64,000 nucleotides of DNA, from NCBI GenBank assembly GCA_963692975.2, contig CAXMMR010000018.1, positions 62,001-126,000 of the forward strand, in the 5' to 3' direction. Both the position numbers and the translations under genes were made by a program. The notes beneath the pieces are model-generated. The model was not told the DNA's origin, did not search any database, and worked only from the letters and a program-made list of their open reading frames with translations. The stretch comes from CAXMMR01 sp963692975. GTDB lineage: Bacteria > Pseudomonadota > Alphaproteobacteria > Acetobacterales > Acetobacteraceae. This document shows positions 44,832 through 53,255 of this stretch, in pieces; the stretch's first letter is position 1; each line of letters opens with the position of its first letter.

Positions 44832-45232
44832 GGTGCCGCGAGATCCAGGCTTGGTGAAGATGGAGACGTTGTCGGTGGAGGCCGCGCAAGCGGTGGCGCT
44901 TGCACCGGGACTGCACTGGAGGCGGACTTTCTACCTGGGTGACGCTTAACCTGGCGCGCCTGATCGACCACGTAACACTGGTGAGGGCGGTGCCGCTCGG
45001 CAAAACCAATGAGCCAGCGGGCGATCTTCGCGCCTTGGCTGGGCGGCTCACGAGCCAGCTGTATGACCTCGGCGTAGCGGCAAGCACGCGTGCCGTGCCG
45101 AGCGAGCGCCGAACAGGTCGCCAAGGCGGTGCTGGCGCGTATCCGGACGCTCGATGTCCGGCTCGGCTCGAGTGTGCAGCACAAGCGAGCAGGCTGGCGC
45201 GATGCCAAGCGGCGGCGTCAATGACGAGTCGT
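44832..45232. other. Decayed stretch after the TBDR
   Basis: About 400 bp. A reverse frame (RYAEVIQLAREPPSQGAKIA, then RWLIGFAERH) is protein-like but unassigned and has no intact start. No RNA, promoter or terminator could be supported. It leads directly into the integrase relic. Confidence 0.4.
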
Positions 45233-45391
45233 CCGATACGCACCTGCACGAGGTCGCAGCCCCGTAGCTTGCTATCGATGTGAAGTCGGAACAGCGCCAA
45301 ATCGCGGATGCATCCTTCGCAGTGAAGGTTAAGGCGAATGGACAGGACCTGCTTGGCTTGCGCGGCGACGCGGCCCGGCTTGAAGGCGGGG
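45233..45391 (-). pseudogene. Tyrosine integrase fragment (second recombinase relic)
   Basis: The reverse frame from about 45391 reads PAFKPGRVAAQAKQVLSIRL, then RDLALFRLHIDSKLRGCDLV. This is nearly identical to the catalytic-domain entry of a widespread proteobacterial integrase (RDLALFNLAIDSKLRGCDLV type), which contains its first catalytic Arg. Only about 53 residues remain and neither end of the gene is present. The type differs from the relic at 14660. Confidence 0.7.
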
Positions 45392-45582
45392 CGCCTGGCC
45401 TCCGCCGCAGCAGTCGGAGGTTCTATCGTCGAGGCGGCACATGGATGGAACGTCGCCCAACGAAAGCGGCGAGCGCAGTCCCGACCGACTGGGCTGGGGC
45501 CGCAAGCCGATCAACACCAGCTTCCAAGACAGTGGCGAACCCGGCCATGTTTTGCAGCGTCACAGACCCACCTGCGGCGCCT

Positions 45583-45678
45583 CGCCATCGCCATCGCCAT
45601 CGCCATCGCCATCACCATCACCATCGCCATCGCCATCGCTATCGCTATCGCTATCGCTATCGCTATCGCTATCGCTAT
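45583..45678 (+). repeat. Hexanucleotide tandem array, 16 units
   Basis: Sixteen head-to-tail 6-mers without interruption: five CGCCAT, two CACCAT, two CGCCAT, seven CGCTAT. Frames through it read (Ala-Ile)n, (Pro/Leu-Ser)n or (Arg-His/Tyr)n; the reverse reads (Asp-Ser/Gly)n. No intact gene contains it. It lies between the integrase relic and the IS21 remnant. Confidence 0.95.
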
Positions 45679-45752
45679 CAAGGATGGTTGGTACGACTCC
45701 GCGGCGGCGCAACGGCGCGCCGTTCAAGGGCTGAGTGTTGCCCGGCGCGCTT

Positions 45753-46029
45753 GGCCGCATGCAGCACAAGCTGCGCAGCGTCACTGACGGCGATCGGCAG
45801 ATGGGCACAATCCTCAATGCCGTGCCGCTGAATGGGCTCGCGGCGGTGGAGGCCGCTTGCAATGAAAGCTTTGGCGGCCGGGCTGTGCAGCAGCGACGCG
45901 GTGCTCAACCCGCTCTCGCGCCAGCAGCTGCCCGCACCGACACTGAGCATTCTCACCCCGGACGCCCTGCGGATCCGCCACGCGCCGGTGGCGGACTGCG
46001 CGCACTACGACACCCCGAGAAGCAAAGAT
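45753..46029 (+). pseudogene. IstA transposase C-terminal relic
   Basis: One frame reads DRQMGTILNAVPLNGLAAVE, then AACNES; after a shift near 45865 another reads GLCSSDAVLNPLSRQ, then LSILTPDALRIRHAPVADCA. Both match, in order, the end of IS21 IstA (VHSSDVVLNILARQ, ILTPEALRL-HAPVADCARYD). The frameshift and missing N-terminal ~400 residues inactivate it. Confidence 0.7.
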
Positions 46030-46030
46030 C

Positions 46031-46300
46031 ATGGAGCGACATCAGGGTCTTGAGTTGGACCTCATCGTGCTCGATGAGCTTGGCTATCTGCCATTTGCCC
46101 AGAGCGGCGGACAGATGCTGTTCCACCTGATCAGCCGCCTCTACAAGCAGACGTCGTTCCTGGTCACCACCAAGCTGCTGTTTGCCGAATGGCCGAGCGT
46201 GCTCAACGACGCCAAGATAACGACGGCGCTCCTCGAGCGCCTCACGCATCACTACGACATCATCGAGACCGGCAACGCTAGCTGGCGCTACCGCAACTAG
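46031..46300 (+). pseudogene. IstB ATP-binding protein, C-terminal fragment
   Basis: 89 residues: LDLIVLDELGYLPFAQSGGQ (Walker B region), LFHLISRLYKQTSFLVTTKL, FAEWPSVLNDAKITTALLER and HHYDIIETGNASWRYRN. It is a good match to the last third of IS21 IstB, but the Walker A half is missing, so it cannot support transposition. Confidence 0.8.
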
Positions 46301-46372
46301 CAGCCATCCAAACGAACCCTCAGGCGCACGCCAGAAGGGTCAATTTTTGGACGCAGATGGAGGTCAATTTAG

Positions 46373-46870
46373 ATGTTGTTTGACACGTTAGGAAAAGGAA
46401 CTGGAGCGGTGAAGATTAAGGGCGGTATGGCGTTAGGGAAGATAATTGCGCTCTTGAAAACTTACGGCATCCCTGTGATGGGTCATGTGGGCCTAACGCC
46501 ACGATCGGTTCACACGCTTGGCGGCTATAAGGTTCAAGGCCGCACGAACGAGAACTTTTCTCAGATCTTGAAAGACGCGCAAGCTCTCGACAGAGCGGGC
46601 GCATGCGCCATTGTCGTTGAGGCTGATGTCGAAGCGCTTGGTCGCTCCATCACCGAGACCCTAGTTTGCCCGACTATAGGCACTGGCGCGTCGCCAGCTT
46701 GCGACGGTCAGGTGCTTGTTGTGGATGACCTGTTGGGCATGACGAAGACGGTGCGCCAGGGGTATGAACTCTTCGACGCGATTGCCGACTGTCCAACTGG
46801 AAATGCGAGATCGTTCTTCACCAAGCAATTTCAAGCTAGACCGATCACGTTATGTGCATGGGTCACATAG
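46373..46870 (+). pseudogene. panB: panB fragment (ketopantoate hydroxymethyltransferase), truncated at both ends
   Basis: 165 residues. About residues 10-122 match PanB: GAVKIKGGMALGKIIALLKT, YGIPVMGHVGLTPRSVHTLG, GYKVQGRTNENFSQILKDAQ, AGACAIVVEADVEAL, PTIGTGASPACDGQVLVVDD. The N-terminal ~110 residues (including the DSLG region) are missing and the C-terminus leaves the family after LLGM. Base composition is clearly lower in GC than the neighbours, suggesting a foreign donor. The frame starts right at the IS21 end, so it was likely interrupted by that element. Not expected to be functional. Confidence 0.75.
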
Positions 46871-47003
46871 CTGAAATCGAGCGTCCACAGCCCAAGCCAT
46901 GCTGGCGCGTAATTGGATGCTATCTTTTCAGCTTCCGGCGCGAATGTCAGCCGCCCTGAGCCTGCTACGTGAGAGGATTCGATCTGTTCCTCATGTCGCT
47001 GTT

Positions 47004-47597
47004 TCAAGTAGCCGAGAGATGATGCTGCACTAGGAGCACAGTCGTGATCTCTAGAACGTCGCCCGGCTGACCTGAAATTCGAGCCAGCATGGTTGCACCC
47101 TCGACGACCGCTAAGGCGGTCCTGGCCATGGCTCGAGCATCTGAACTTCCAGCTCTCGAGAACCCCATGCTTAACCGCTCTATCCATCCATTGACTGCTT
47201 GCGTCAGCGAGCCCTCGATCAGGCTAGATCCTGGTACAGCCTCTGCGGCAAGAACTGCGATGAGAGACCCGCGCATACGGTCTGGTCGGGCAAGGCCTAG
47301 GACGGCGTAGCGTGCGATCTCCAAGGTCATCTCATCGCCATGAAGGTGTGACCGGTTTAATCGATCCAGAAAGGCATTTACCTCGGCAGTCAGCCACTTC
47401 ACCGCCTCAACGGCGAGCTGCTCCTTTCCGCCCGGATAGTGATGATAGAAGCAACCTTTCGGCGCACCGGCTTCAGCCAGGATCGCGGCGACCCCAGTCC
47501 CATGATAGCCGTTCGCCTGGAACTGACCTACGCCCGCACGCAGGATGCGCTCGCGGGTGTCGACATGCGGCGACAAGTAAGCTGCTGTCGATGCCAT
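47004..47597 (-). CDS. TetR/AcrR-family regulator (LmrA/YxaF-like)
   Basis: 197 residues. The N-terminal HTH is TRERILRAGVGQFQANGYHG, then TGVAAILAEAGAPKGCFYHH (YPGGKEQL after it). The C-terminal domain ends like LmrA/YxaF repressors (ALAVVEGATMLARISGQPGD). It is downstream of a thioesterase gene whose promoter carries a strong GACCGATCGGTC palindrome, the operator type bound by NemR/LmrA-like TetR proteins. Autoregulation together with the thioesterase is likely. The ligand is probably a small hydrophobic or electrophilic compound. Confidence 0.92.
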   Translation of the reverse strand: MASTAAYLSPHVDTRERILRAGVGQFQANGYHGTGVAAILAEAGAPKGCFYHHYPGGKEQLAVEAVKWLTAEVNAFLDRLNRSHLHGDEMTLEIARYAVLGLARPDRMRGSLIAVLAAEAVPGSSLIEGSLTQAVNGWIERLSMGFSRAGSSDARAMARTALAVVEGATMLARISGQPGDVLEITTVLLVQHHLSAT

Positions 47598-47636
47598 GGG
47601 TCTAGCTAGACGCGGACCGCAGCCACGTAGAGGGCA

Positions 47637-47819
47637 TCAGACGAGCAGGCTGCCTTCGCGTCCTCCCATCTCGCTGATAATTTCGTATCCAATCGATTCT
47701 CCGGACGCGATAGGAAGCAGATCTTGGACATAGGCGACGGCCAGATCGTAGCGACCCAAGACGAGAGGACGAATGAGGGGCCTCACCCTCTCCACAAATC
47801 CTCGGATCAAACGTCTCAC
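47637..47819 (-). CDS. Hypothetical 60-aa protein or gene tail
   Basis: A GTG-started frame (RRLIRGFVERVRPLIRPLVL, then GRYDLAVAYVQDLLPIASGE, IGYEIISEMGGREGSLLV) between the thioesterase and TetR genes. The composition is protein-like. The overlapping frame just upstream (IRPAVFVKPGLMEWRETF) is also protein-like, so the two may be halves of one frameshifted gene. No family recognised. Confidence 0.35.
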   Translation of the reverse strand: MRRLIRGFVERVRPLIRPLVLGRYDLAVAYVQDLLPIASGESIGYEIISEMGGREGSLLV

Positions 47820-47864
47820 GCCATTCCATCAAGCCAGGCTTTACAAAGACCGCAGGGCGTATGG

Positions 47865-48296
47865 TCAGCGCTCTGTCCGAACGACGGAGGCAAGCGCGGT
47901 GGCAACTAAGTGGCTCTCGTCGCCAGCCTCGGCGTAGACGTCGGCGCGCACGGTGAGCTGGCGGCGACCGGTCCGCAGCACCTGGCCTTTCGCGCGGAGC
48001 CGCTCTCCCTTCGCCGGCGCGACAAGATGGACCGTGTAGCTGGAGGTGACGACATCGCCCGCCACGCTGGCAGCCGCCCAGGCGCAGGCATTGTCGGCTG
48101 CAGCACCGACAACACCCCCGTGTGCAAAACCGTGATGCTGCGTGAGCTGAGGATTGAGCGGAATAATCAATTCGGACTCGCCCGACCAGCACCGCAGCGG
48201 CTCCATGCCAAGCAGGGTCGAGAACCCAGAAGTCGCCACCGACCGCTTGAGCCGCGCGAGCATCTGCTCAGGATTTTTGACGGCTCCGTCCTCCAT
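47865..48296 (-). CDS. PaaI-type hotdog thioesterase
   Basis: 143 residues with the hotdog core: LGMEPLRCWSGESELIIPL, NPQLTQHHGFAHGGVVGAAA (HGG-x-x-x-x-x-x-D catalytic loop), DNACAWAAASVAGDVVTSSY and LRAKGQVLRTGRRQLTVRAD. It hydrolyses acyl- or aryl-CoA thioesters. It starts 28 bp downstream of a TetR-type palindrome and precedes the TetR gene on the same strand. Confidence 0.88.
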   Translation of the reverse strand: MEDGAVKNPEQMLARLKRSVATSGFSTLLGMEPLRCWSGESELIIPLNPQLTQHHGFAHGGVVGAAADNACAWAAASVAGDVVTSSYTVHLVAPAKGERLRAKGQVLRTGRRQLTVRADVYAEAGDESHLVATALASVVRTER

Positions 48297-48720
48297 TGCG
48301 CACTCTCCAGATGAGTATACAGCCTAGACCGATCGGTCCAGAAGAAGCAAATGGTCGGTAGACTGACACTTCGTGCGCCAGTCGATCCCGGCAGCGCCAC
48401 GGTCATATTGTTGTGCCGGAGCTATCAACACAGAGAGAAGCGAGAAGCGTATGCTCACAAGCGGAACTGTGACCGATACGTACTCTGCGCCCGCGTGGGC
48501 AGTCAGCACTGGACTTCGAACGGGTTTACCCCAGTGCGATGCCGCGATGACTAGCTTAAGCATCTCTCAAGCTGACACCCACGCCCTCGATTACTGAGGA
48601 TTACAACGTCAAAAGGAAGGACGCTCCCTCACCCGGCGTAGACGTCTCAAGAAACAGCGTTCTACCGTGCATCGATGAAACTGGTCGTGCCACGCCCGGG
48701 CCGATGCCCGTGCCACCGGG
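48297..48720. other. Intergenic stretch holding only the TetR operator
   Basis: About 420 bp between the thioesterase start and the AraC relic. Apart from the palindrome at 48324-48341, no gene, RNA or repeat was recognised. Confidence 0.5.
48324..48341. promoter_or_regulatory. TetR-family operator
   Basis: CTAGACCGATCGGTCCAG, an 18-bp palindrome with one mismatched pair and a perfect GACCGATCGGTC core. It lies 28 bp upstream of the thioesterase start. TAGAC-CG-x-x-GTCTA palindromes are known operators of NemR/LmrA-type TetR regulators, and such a regulator is encoded 0.7 kb downstream. Confidence 0.7.
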
Positions 48721-48726
48721 TTTTCT

Positions 48727-48768
48727 CTGCGGCTTGAGAAGTGAGAGGACGTCAGACAGCGGGTCCAT
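48727..48768 (-). pseudogene. N-terminal scrap of an AraC regulator (copy of 9566-10546)
   Basis: The reverse frame from ATG 48768 reads MDPLSDVLSLLKPQ, differing in one residue from the start of the AraC regulator at 10546 (MDPLSDVLALLKPQ), then diverges. It lies divergent to a dead NmrA gene, exactly as the functional AraC gene lies divergent to its NmrA gene. Confidence 0.65.
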
Positions 48769-48859
48769 GGCTTCCAGGACGACGGCGAAGAAGCAGGGGT
48801 TGATCGTGGACAGGGCGTGCGCGGCTCGCCATCTATCTAGCAGCTTGCGGTCTACTGAA

Positions 48860-49626
48860 AGGCTTCTCCACGATCGTCGTCACCACGCCATCCGGAAACA
48901 CCGATCGTCATGTCGCACGAAGCCTGCTCGATGCCGGCGAGGCGGTGCGCGTGGTGGCGCGCAATCCGGCTGGGCTGCCTCAGGCGATACGCCACCAGAC
49001 CGAAGTCGTCGAAGGCTCGCGCGGCGACGCCGTCGTGACAGACCGGCGCCTTCCGGGGCCGATGCGGTGTTCTGGCTATGCCCGCCCAGCGCGCCCGCCA
49101 CACCCGACGCCCAGACAATCGACTTCACCCGCCCCGCCGCCAAGGCAATCCGGCGGCATCGGGTCCCACGCATCGTCGCGGCGACCACACTCGGGCGTGG
49201 TACGGCATGGCGGGGCAGAGCCGGCATGGCGACCGCATCAATCCGCATGATCGACCTGCTGCGTGAGACGGGCGAGGCGGTGCGCGGCCTGGCGCCGCCC
49301 GCCTTTATGGACAACGCGCTCCAGCAGGTCACGACGATCCTGGACGGGCTGCTGTCCGGCGCGATCGGTCCGGACATCAAGCTGCCGCACACCGCCACAC
49401 GCGATACGGCCGCGGCCGCGGCCGCGGCACGGCTTCTGCAGGATGCGAGTTGGAAAGGACAGGAGGACGTGCCGGTGCTCGGGCCCGAGGAGCTGTCGTA
49501 CGGCGACCTTGCGGCCATTGTTTAGGACGTCATGGGGCGCGAAGTGCGCTACCGACAGGTCCGTTCAACGACCTGGCGGCGCAGCTGCGGGAGAGCGGAC
49601 CTGAAGCCCCTCCTACGCCGCTGACG
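48860..49626 (+). pseudogene. NmrA-like oxidoreductase, decayed copy of 10644-11525
   Basis: Readable pieces in order: STIVVTTPSGNTDRHVARSL, LDAGEAVRVVARNPAGLP, then after a shift GADAVFWLCPPSAPATPDAQ, FTRPAAKAIRRHRVPRIVAA, RGLAPPAFMDNALQQVTTIL, LGPEELSYGDLAAIV, a TAG near 49523, and DVMGREVRYRQ beyond it. These align with the intact NmrA gene (FTRPAAEAIRRQGVKRVVGV, LGPEDLSTNDMAAVV). At least one frameshift and one nonsense codon. Confidence 0.8.
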
Positions 49627-50084
49627 CCCTGACGGGTCGACGCTCACTCTGGGTGTGGGACGATGACGGTCAGCGCCAGCCGACAACGCGCTCAGCTATT
49701 GTTTCGGCGAATGCCGACACATGCCGGCGCCTTACCTCTCCCTGCCGCCAAACATTGACTGGAAGTTACATACAACCAGTTCCGCCGGGCCTCTGTCTCG
49801 TGCACGTAGATGCGCGGCTCACGCAATCCCAGGATCACGCCCGGCAGGCAGAACGAGAGCTGATAGCGGTTCGGGCAGAACGCGGCGGCGCACTCCGTTC
49901 ATAATGCGAAGCTGCTGATAGAGAGACAGCCGCGTGTCGCACTCGCGCGCGAGCTTGATGGTGTGGATTTTGCAATGACCATACGCGACATGATCGACTT
50001 ACAAACCATACGTAACCAAGTTTCCCCAACACCAAGCAATGTTTATCTCACACTTACTCGACCTCACCCCTTGAAAGGGCAATT
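49627..50084. other. Intergenic stretch without a recognised gene
   Basis: 458 bp before the NCS1 transporter, becoming AT-richer toward 49980-50060 where the permease promoter is expected. An RBS-like AAAGGG ends about 6 bases before ATG 50085. No coding sequence could be supported. Confidence 0.5.
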
Positions 50085-51413
50085 ATGACGGCAGCCACGC
50101 TCGACGAGGACTATGCGGCAGACCCAGTGCCGGATGCTAAACGCATCGCTTGGCCGCTCGTCTTCTTCGCCGAGATGGGCGTCGCCACGGCGCTGTTTTT
50201 CATGCAGATTACCTCGATCCTCGCACTGACCTACGGCAGCCTCGTCGCCATCCTGGCCATTGTCTACGCCAGCGTTGCCTCGGCTTTGGTGGGGCTATGC
50301 ATCTGCAAGGTTTCGATCAGCACCGGCTACGGCATGAACTTGCTAGCCCGGCGCGCGCTCGGCGCTCGCGGAGCGATGTTGTTTAGTCTGATTTTTGGTG
50401 TCAACTCACTCGTCTACTTTGCGGCTGAAGCCACCATCATGGGCGCCTCGCTTAAAAGCGTGCTACCCGGCGTCTCGCTCGCCATCGTGCTGCCAGCTAT
50501 CGCGCTCGCCATGGTGCCGCTGGTCTGGTTCGGCATGCGCGTCCTGGCCAGGCTGCAGCTGGTGACGTTTGCGCTTTATGCCGTGTTGCTCGCCGCCGCA
50601 CTCGTCGTGAGCTTCGGCGCGCCCGCCGGCAATCTTGCCTGGCTGCACTATAAGCCCGCCCACGCTCCGCCGCTCGCCGCCGCCCTGATTGGCGCCATCG
50701 GCACGATGAACAGCGTCGTCTTCACCAGCGCCCTGGTGACCGCCGACTACGCCCGCTTCGTGCGGCGCTCGGACATGCGCGTCGCCAACCTCTGGGTCGG
50801 CATTGGCTTTCAGGCATTCTGCTACGGCTTTTCGGGCGTGCTCGGCCTGTGGTTCTCCACCCGCTATCACGATACCAACCCGGGCGCCTACTTCGTGACG
50901 ATGATCGCTGGCTGGGGCACGATCTTCGCCATCGCGACCCAGCTTCGCATCAACCTGTCGAACCTCTATTCCGGCTCGATCGCGTTTCTCAACCTGCTGC
51001 GCCAAGTCGCCAACATCGTGGTCAGCCGCCACCTCATGGTGCTGCTGTTCGGCCTCGCCGCCGCCGCCGCCCTGCTGTTCAACCTGCTCTCGAACCTCAC
51101 CGTCGCGCTCGGCATCATCGGCATGTTCGTGACCTGCTTCACCTGCCTGGTGCTGGTCGATTGCTACGTTCTGCACCCGGACTGGTCCACCGACGGCGCG
51201 AATGCCGCAAGCCCGGACGGCTGGTGCTGGCCGGCGGTGATCTCGTTGGTGGCGGCGACGGGCCTGGGCTGCCTACTTCAAACCGGCCTGTTCGGCGCCG
51301 CATGGTCAGCGATGGCCAGCCTCGTGGCGGCCCTTGTTCAATCGACGATCTACATCGGAATCAGCAAGCGCTTCTTTTTTGAAAAAAAGAACCAAAAAAC
51401 TTTCGCCCGATAA
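50085..51413 (+). CDS. NCS1-family nucleobase:cation symporter (cytosine permease-like)
   Basis: 442 residues with about 12 hydrophobic segments. It follows the CodB branch of NCS1: WPLVFFAEMGVATALFFMQI, CKVSISTGYGMNLLARRALG, VFTSALVTADYARFVRRSDM (the S/T-A-x-x-ADYARF nucleobase transporter motif) and INLSNLYSGSIAFLNLL. It imports a nucleobase or related ring (cytosine, hydantoin, allantoin) with H+ or Na+. The last ~14 codons (FFFEKKNQKTFAR) come from an A/T-run hairpin repeat rather than from the family C-terminus. It is convergent with the hydantoinase operon. Confidence 0.9.
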   Translation: MTAATLDEDYAADPVPDAKRIAWPLVFFAEMGVATALFFMQITSILALTYGSLVAILAIVYASVASALVGLCICKVSISTGYGMNLLARRALGARGAMLFSLIFGVNSLVYFAAEATIMGASLKSVLPGVSLAIVLPAIALAMVPLVWFGMRVLARLQLVTFALYAVLLAAALVVSFGAPAGNLAWLHYKPAHAPPLAAALIGAIGTMNSVVFTSALVTADYARFVRRSDMRVANLWVGIGFQAFCYGFSGVLGLWFSTRYHDTNPGAYFVTMIAGWGTIFAIATQLRINLSNLYSGSIAFLNLLRQVANIVVSRHLMVLLFGLAAAAALLFNLLSNLTVALGIIGMFVTCFTCLVLVDCYVLHPDWSTDGANAASPDGWCWPAVISLVAATGLGCLLQTGLFGAAWSAMASLVAALVQSTIYIGISKRFFFEKKNQKTFAR

Positions 51414-51473
51414 GAACCGCGACAGCGCTGACAGAAGTTTTTTGCTTCTTTTTTCTCCAAAAAAGAAGCGCTT
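51366..51473. repeat. Inverted pair of A/T-run hairpin repeats (terminators) invading both gene ends
   Basis: The left arm (51366-51402) and right arm (51435-51473) are near-perfect reverse complements, about 37 bp each. Each arm is itself a hairpin (for example CTTCTTTTTT-CTCC-AAAAAAGAAG in the right arm). The left arm forms the 3' end of the NCS1 gene and the right arm contains the hyuB stop. This is a strong candidate for bidirectional intrinsic termination between the convergent genes. Confidence 0.85.
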
Positions 51474-53253
51474 ACCGTCGCCTCAATGCCGCGGTGCCTG
51501 TCTCGTCGACCCCCTGCGCCGCACCATCCTCCCCGATGAGGAGCGCCACACCATAGACGTCACGCGCCCGCTCCGCGGTCTCCCAGCCTTCGAGCACGTC
51601 CTCGAACACCAGTTGCGGCTCGCGCAGCATCGGGTCGCCATAGCCGCCGCCGCCGCTATCCCGGCCCACGATAACCTGTCCTGGCTGCAACACCCAGGTC
51701 GAGGCGCCATCAAGCTCGACGATGCCGCCATCGGGAAGGCGCACATGGTTGCGTCCCGGCTGTGAGGGCTGGCCGCCCTGCACCCCACGCGGTCCGTGCT
51801 CGCGACCGTTGCAGACGTTGATGATCGTCATCGGATCGGCCCTGGCGGTGAACGCGACTTCGGTCGCGAGCCCGCCGCGGCGTCGCCCCGCCCCGCCGGA
51901 GCCGGGCAGCAACTTCAGCGAGTGGATCAGGATCGGAATGCGCTGCTCGTCCACCTCGATGCTGTCGCGATACATCAGCCCGGCGGCGCCGCACGAGTAG
52001 TAATAATTCATACCGTCATGCGTCGGCGTCGCCGGGCCGCCACCGCCCATCAGGAACATCTGGTTGACGTAGGCACGGTCCTCGTCGTTGCGCGTATCAT
52101 GGCCGGAGATGACGCTGGAGCCGATGGAATTGCACATGTTGCCCTCGGAAAGGCCAAAGCCGTCGCCGAACTCGGCGAACGCCGATTGCGTGGCGTTGGA
52201 GATCACGTCGGCAAGCAGCGTGGTGCTGACCGAGCAACTATGCGGATGGCGCGGAATGCCGACGACGCAGTTCTCGCGCAGATGCACGCGGATGCGCCTG
52301 AAGCTGCCGGCGTTGGGAGGGATGTCCTTGTCCAGGCAGGAGAACACCGCCGTCACCGCGGCCGCCGTCGCGGTCGCCTCTGACTGGTTGATGCCGGCGT
52401 CCACGCAATCCGGATTGTCGGTGAGGTCGACCTCGACCATCGCCGCCTCCGGATCGACCTGCAGCACGACGCGGACCGGGACCGGGCGAGCAAGGATGGC
52501 GCCAAGCGCGTCGAGCTGGCCGCCGGCCTCGAAGCGGGCGCGCTTGAGGCCACGGATCGCTGCAATGGCGCGCTGCTCCGAGTAGTCGAGCCAGGCGGTG
52601 ACGAAGGCGCGGGTGACGGGCAGGCCGAACTTGCGCACGAAGCCCTGCAGCGCCCGCTCGCCGGTGCGCGCCGCGCCGATCGCCGCCACGTAGTCGCCGT
52701 ACCATTGCTCGGGGATGCGGATGCGGGCGCGGCAGATGGCGATGATGTCGTCGTTGTCGGCGTAGTCCTGCTGCACGCGCACGAACGGGAACAGCAGCGC
52801 GCCCTCCTCGTAGATGTCGCGCGCCGCGGCGTTGTAGGTGGTCGGCACGGAGTTGCCGCAATCCGCCTGGTGCGCCTTCACCGCGGTCGTGAACACGTGC
52901 TCGCCGTCGACGAACACGGGGACGAGGATGGTGTGGTCGGCGGCATGGGTGTTGCCGGTGTAGGGGTCGTTGTGCAGGAAGGCGTCGCCCTGGCGGAAAT
53001 CCGGGTGCCGCTTCGCCATTTCGCGGCCCTGGATAGTGCAGCCGAAGATGTGGAACGGCAGGCCCTCGGCCGAGGCGAACAGCTCGTGCCGGCTGTCCAG
53101 CACCGAGCAGGAGAAGTCGCGCGCCATGCCGATGACGCTGGAGCAGGCGGTCAGCACGACGGTGTTGGTCATCTCCCGCACGATCGCCTCGATGCGGTTG
53201 GCCATGATGGCGAGCAGCACCGGGTCAAAGCGGTTCTCCGCGATCTCCTGCAT
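51472..53253 (-). CDS. hyuB: Hydantoinase/oxoprolinase subunit B
   Basis: 593 residues from ATG 53253, immediately after the subunit A stop. Family blocks: FDPVLLAIMANRIEAIVREM, ARDFSCSVLDSRHELFASAE, GDAFLHNDPYTGNTHAADHT, DCVDAGINQSEATATAAAVT, FGLSEGNMCNSIGSSVISGH and the glycine-rich tail DSGGGGYGDP. With subunit A it makes the ATP-dependent HyuAB/oxoprolinase-type enzyme that opens hydantoins, 5-oxoproline-like lactams or N-methylhydantoin. Full length. Its stop lies in the inverted-repeat terminator shared with the NCS1 gene. Confidence 0.94.
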   Translation of the reverse strand: MQEIAENRFDPVLLAIMANRIEAIVREMTNTVVLTACSSVIGMARDFSCSVLDSRHELFASAEGLPFHIFGCTIQGREMAKRHPDFRQGDAFLHNDPYTGNTHAADHTILVPVFVDGEHVFTTAVKAHQADCGNSVPTTYNAAARDIYEEGALLFPFVRVQQDYADNDDIIAICRARIRIPEQWYGDYVAAIGAARTGERALQGFVRKFGLPVTRAFVTAWLDYSEQRAIAAIRGLKRARFEAGGQLDALGAILARPVPVRVVLQVDPEAAMVEVDLTDNPDCVDAGINQSEATATAAAVTAVFSCLDKDIPPNAGSFRRIRVHLRENCVVGIPRHPHSCSVSTTLLADVISNATQSAFAEFGDGFGLSEGNMCNSIGSSVISGHDTRNDEDRAYVNQMFLMGGGGPATPTHDGMNYYYSCGAAGLMYRDSIEVDEQRIPILIHSLKLLPGSGGAGRRRGGLATEVAFTARADPMTIINVCNGREHGPRGVQGGQPSQPGRNHVRLPDGGIVELDGASTWVLQPGQVIVGRDSGGGGYGDPMLREPQLVFEDVLEGWETAERARDVYGVALLIGEDGAAQGVDETGTAALRRR

Positions 53254-53255
53254 GG

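Larger units (their letters stand above)
45753..46370 (+). mobile_element. IS21-family insertion sequence remnant (3' part)
   Basis: It contains the frameshifted C-terminus of IstA, the C-terminal part of IstB and the right terminal inverted-repeat region (GGGTCAATTTTTGG at 46337 and GGAGGTCAATTT at 46359, typical IS21 end repeats). The left half of the element is absent. The right end stops three bases before the panB fragment frame, so the IS insertion probably cut that gene. Confidence 0.75.

Noticed and set aside
45583..45678. Tandem repeats as a CRISPR array
   Set aside because: The units are 6 bp and contiguous, without spacers; no cas genes occur in the window.
46373..46870. A working pantothenate biosynthesis gene
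   Set aside because: The PanB-like part lacks the first ~110 residues and the C-terminus, and begins at an IS21 end.
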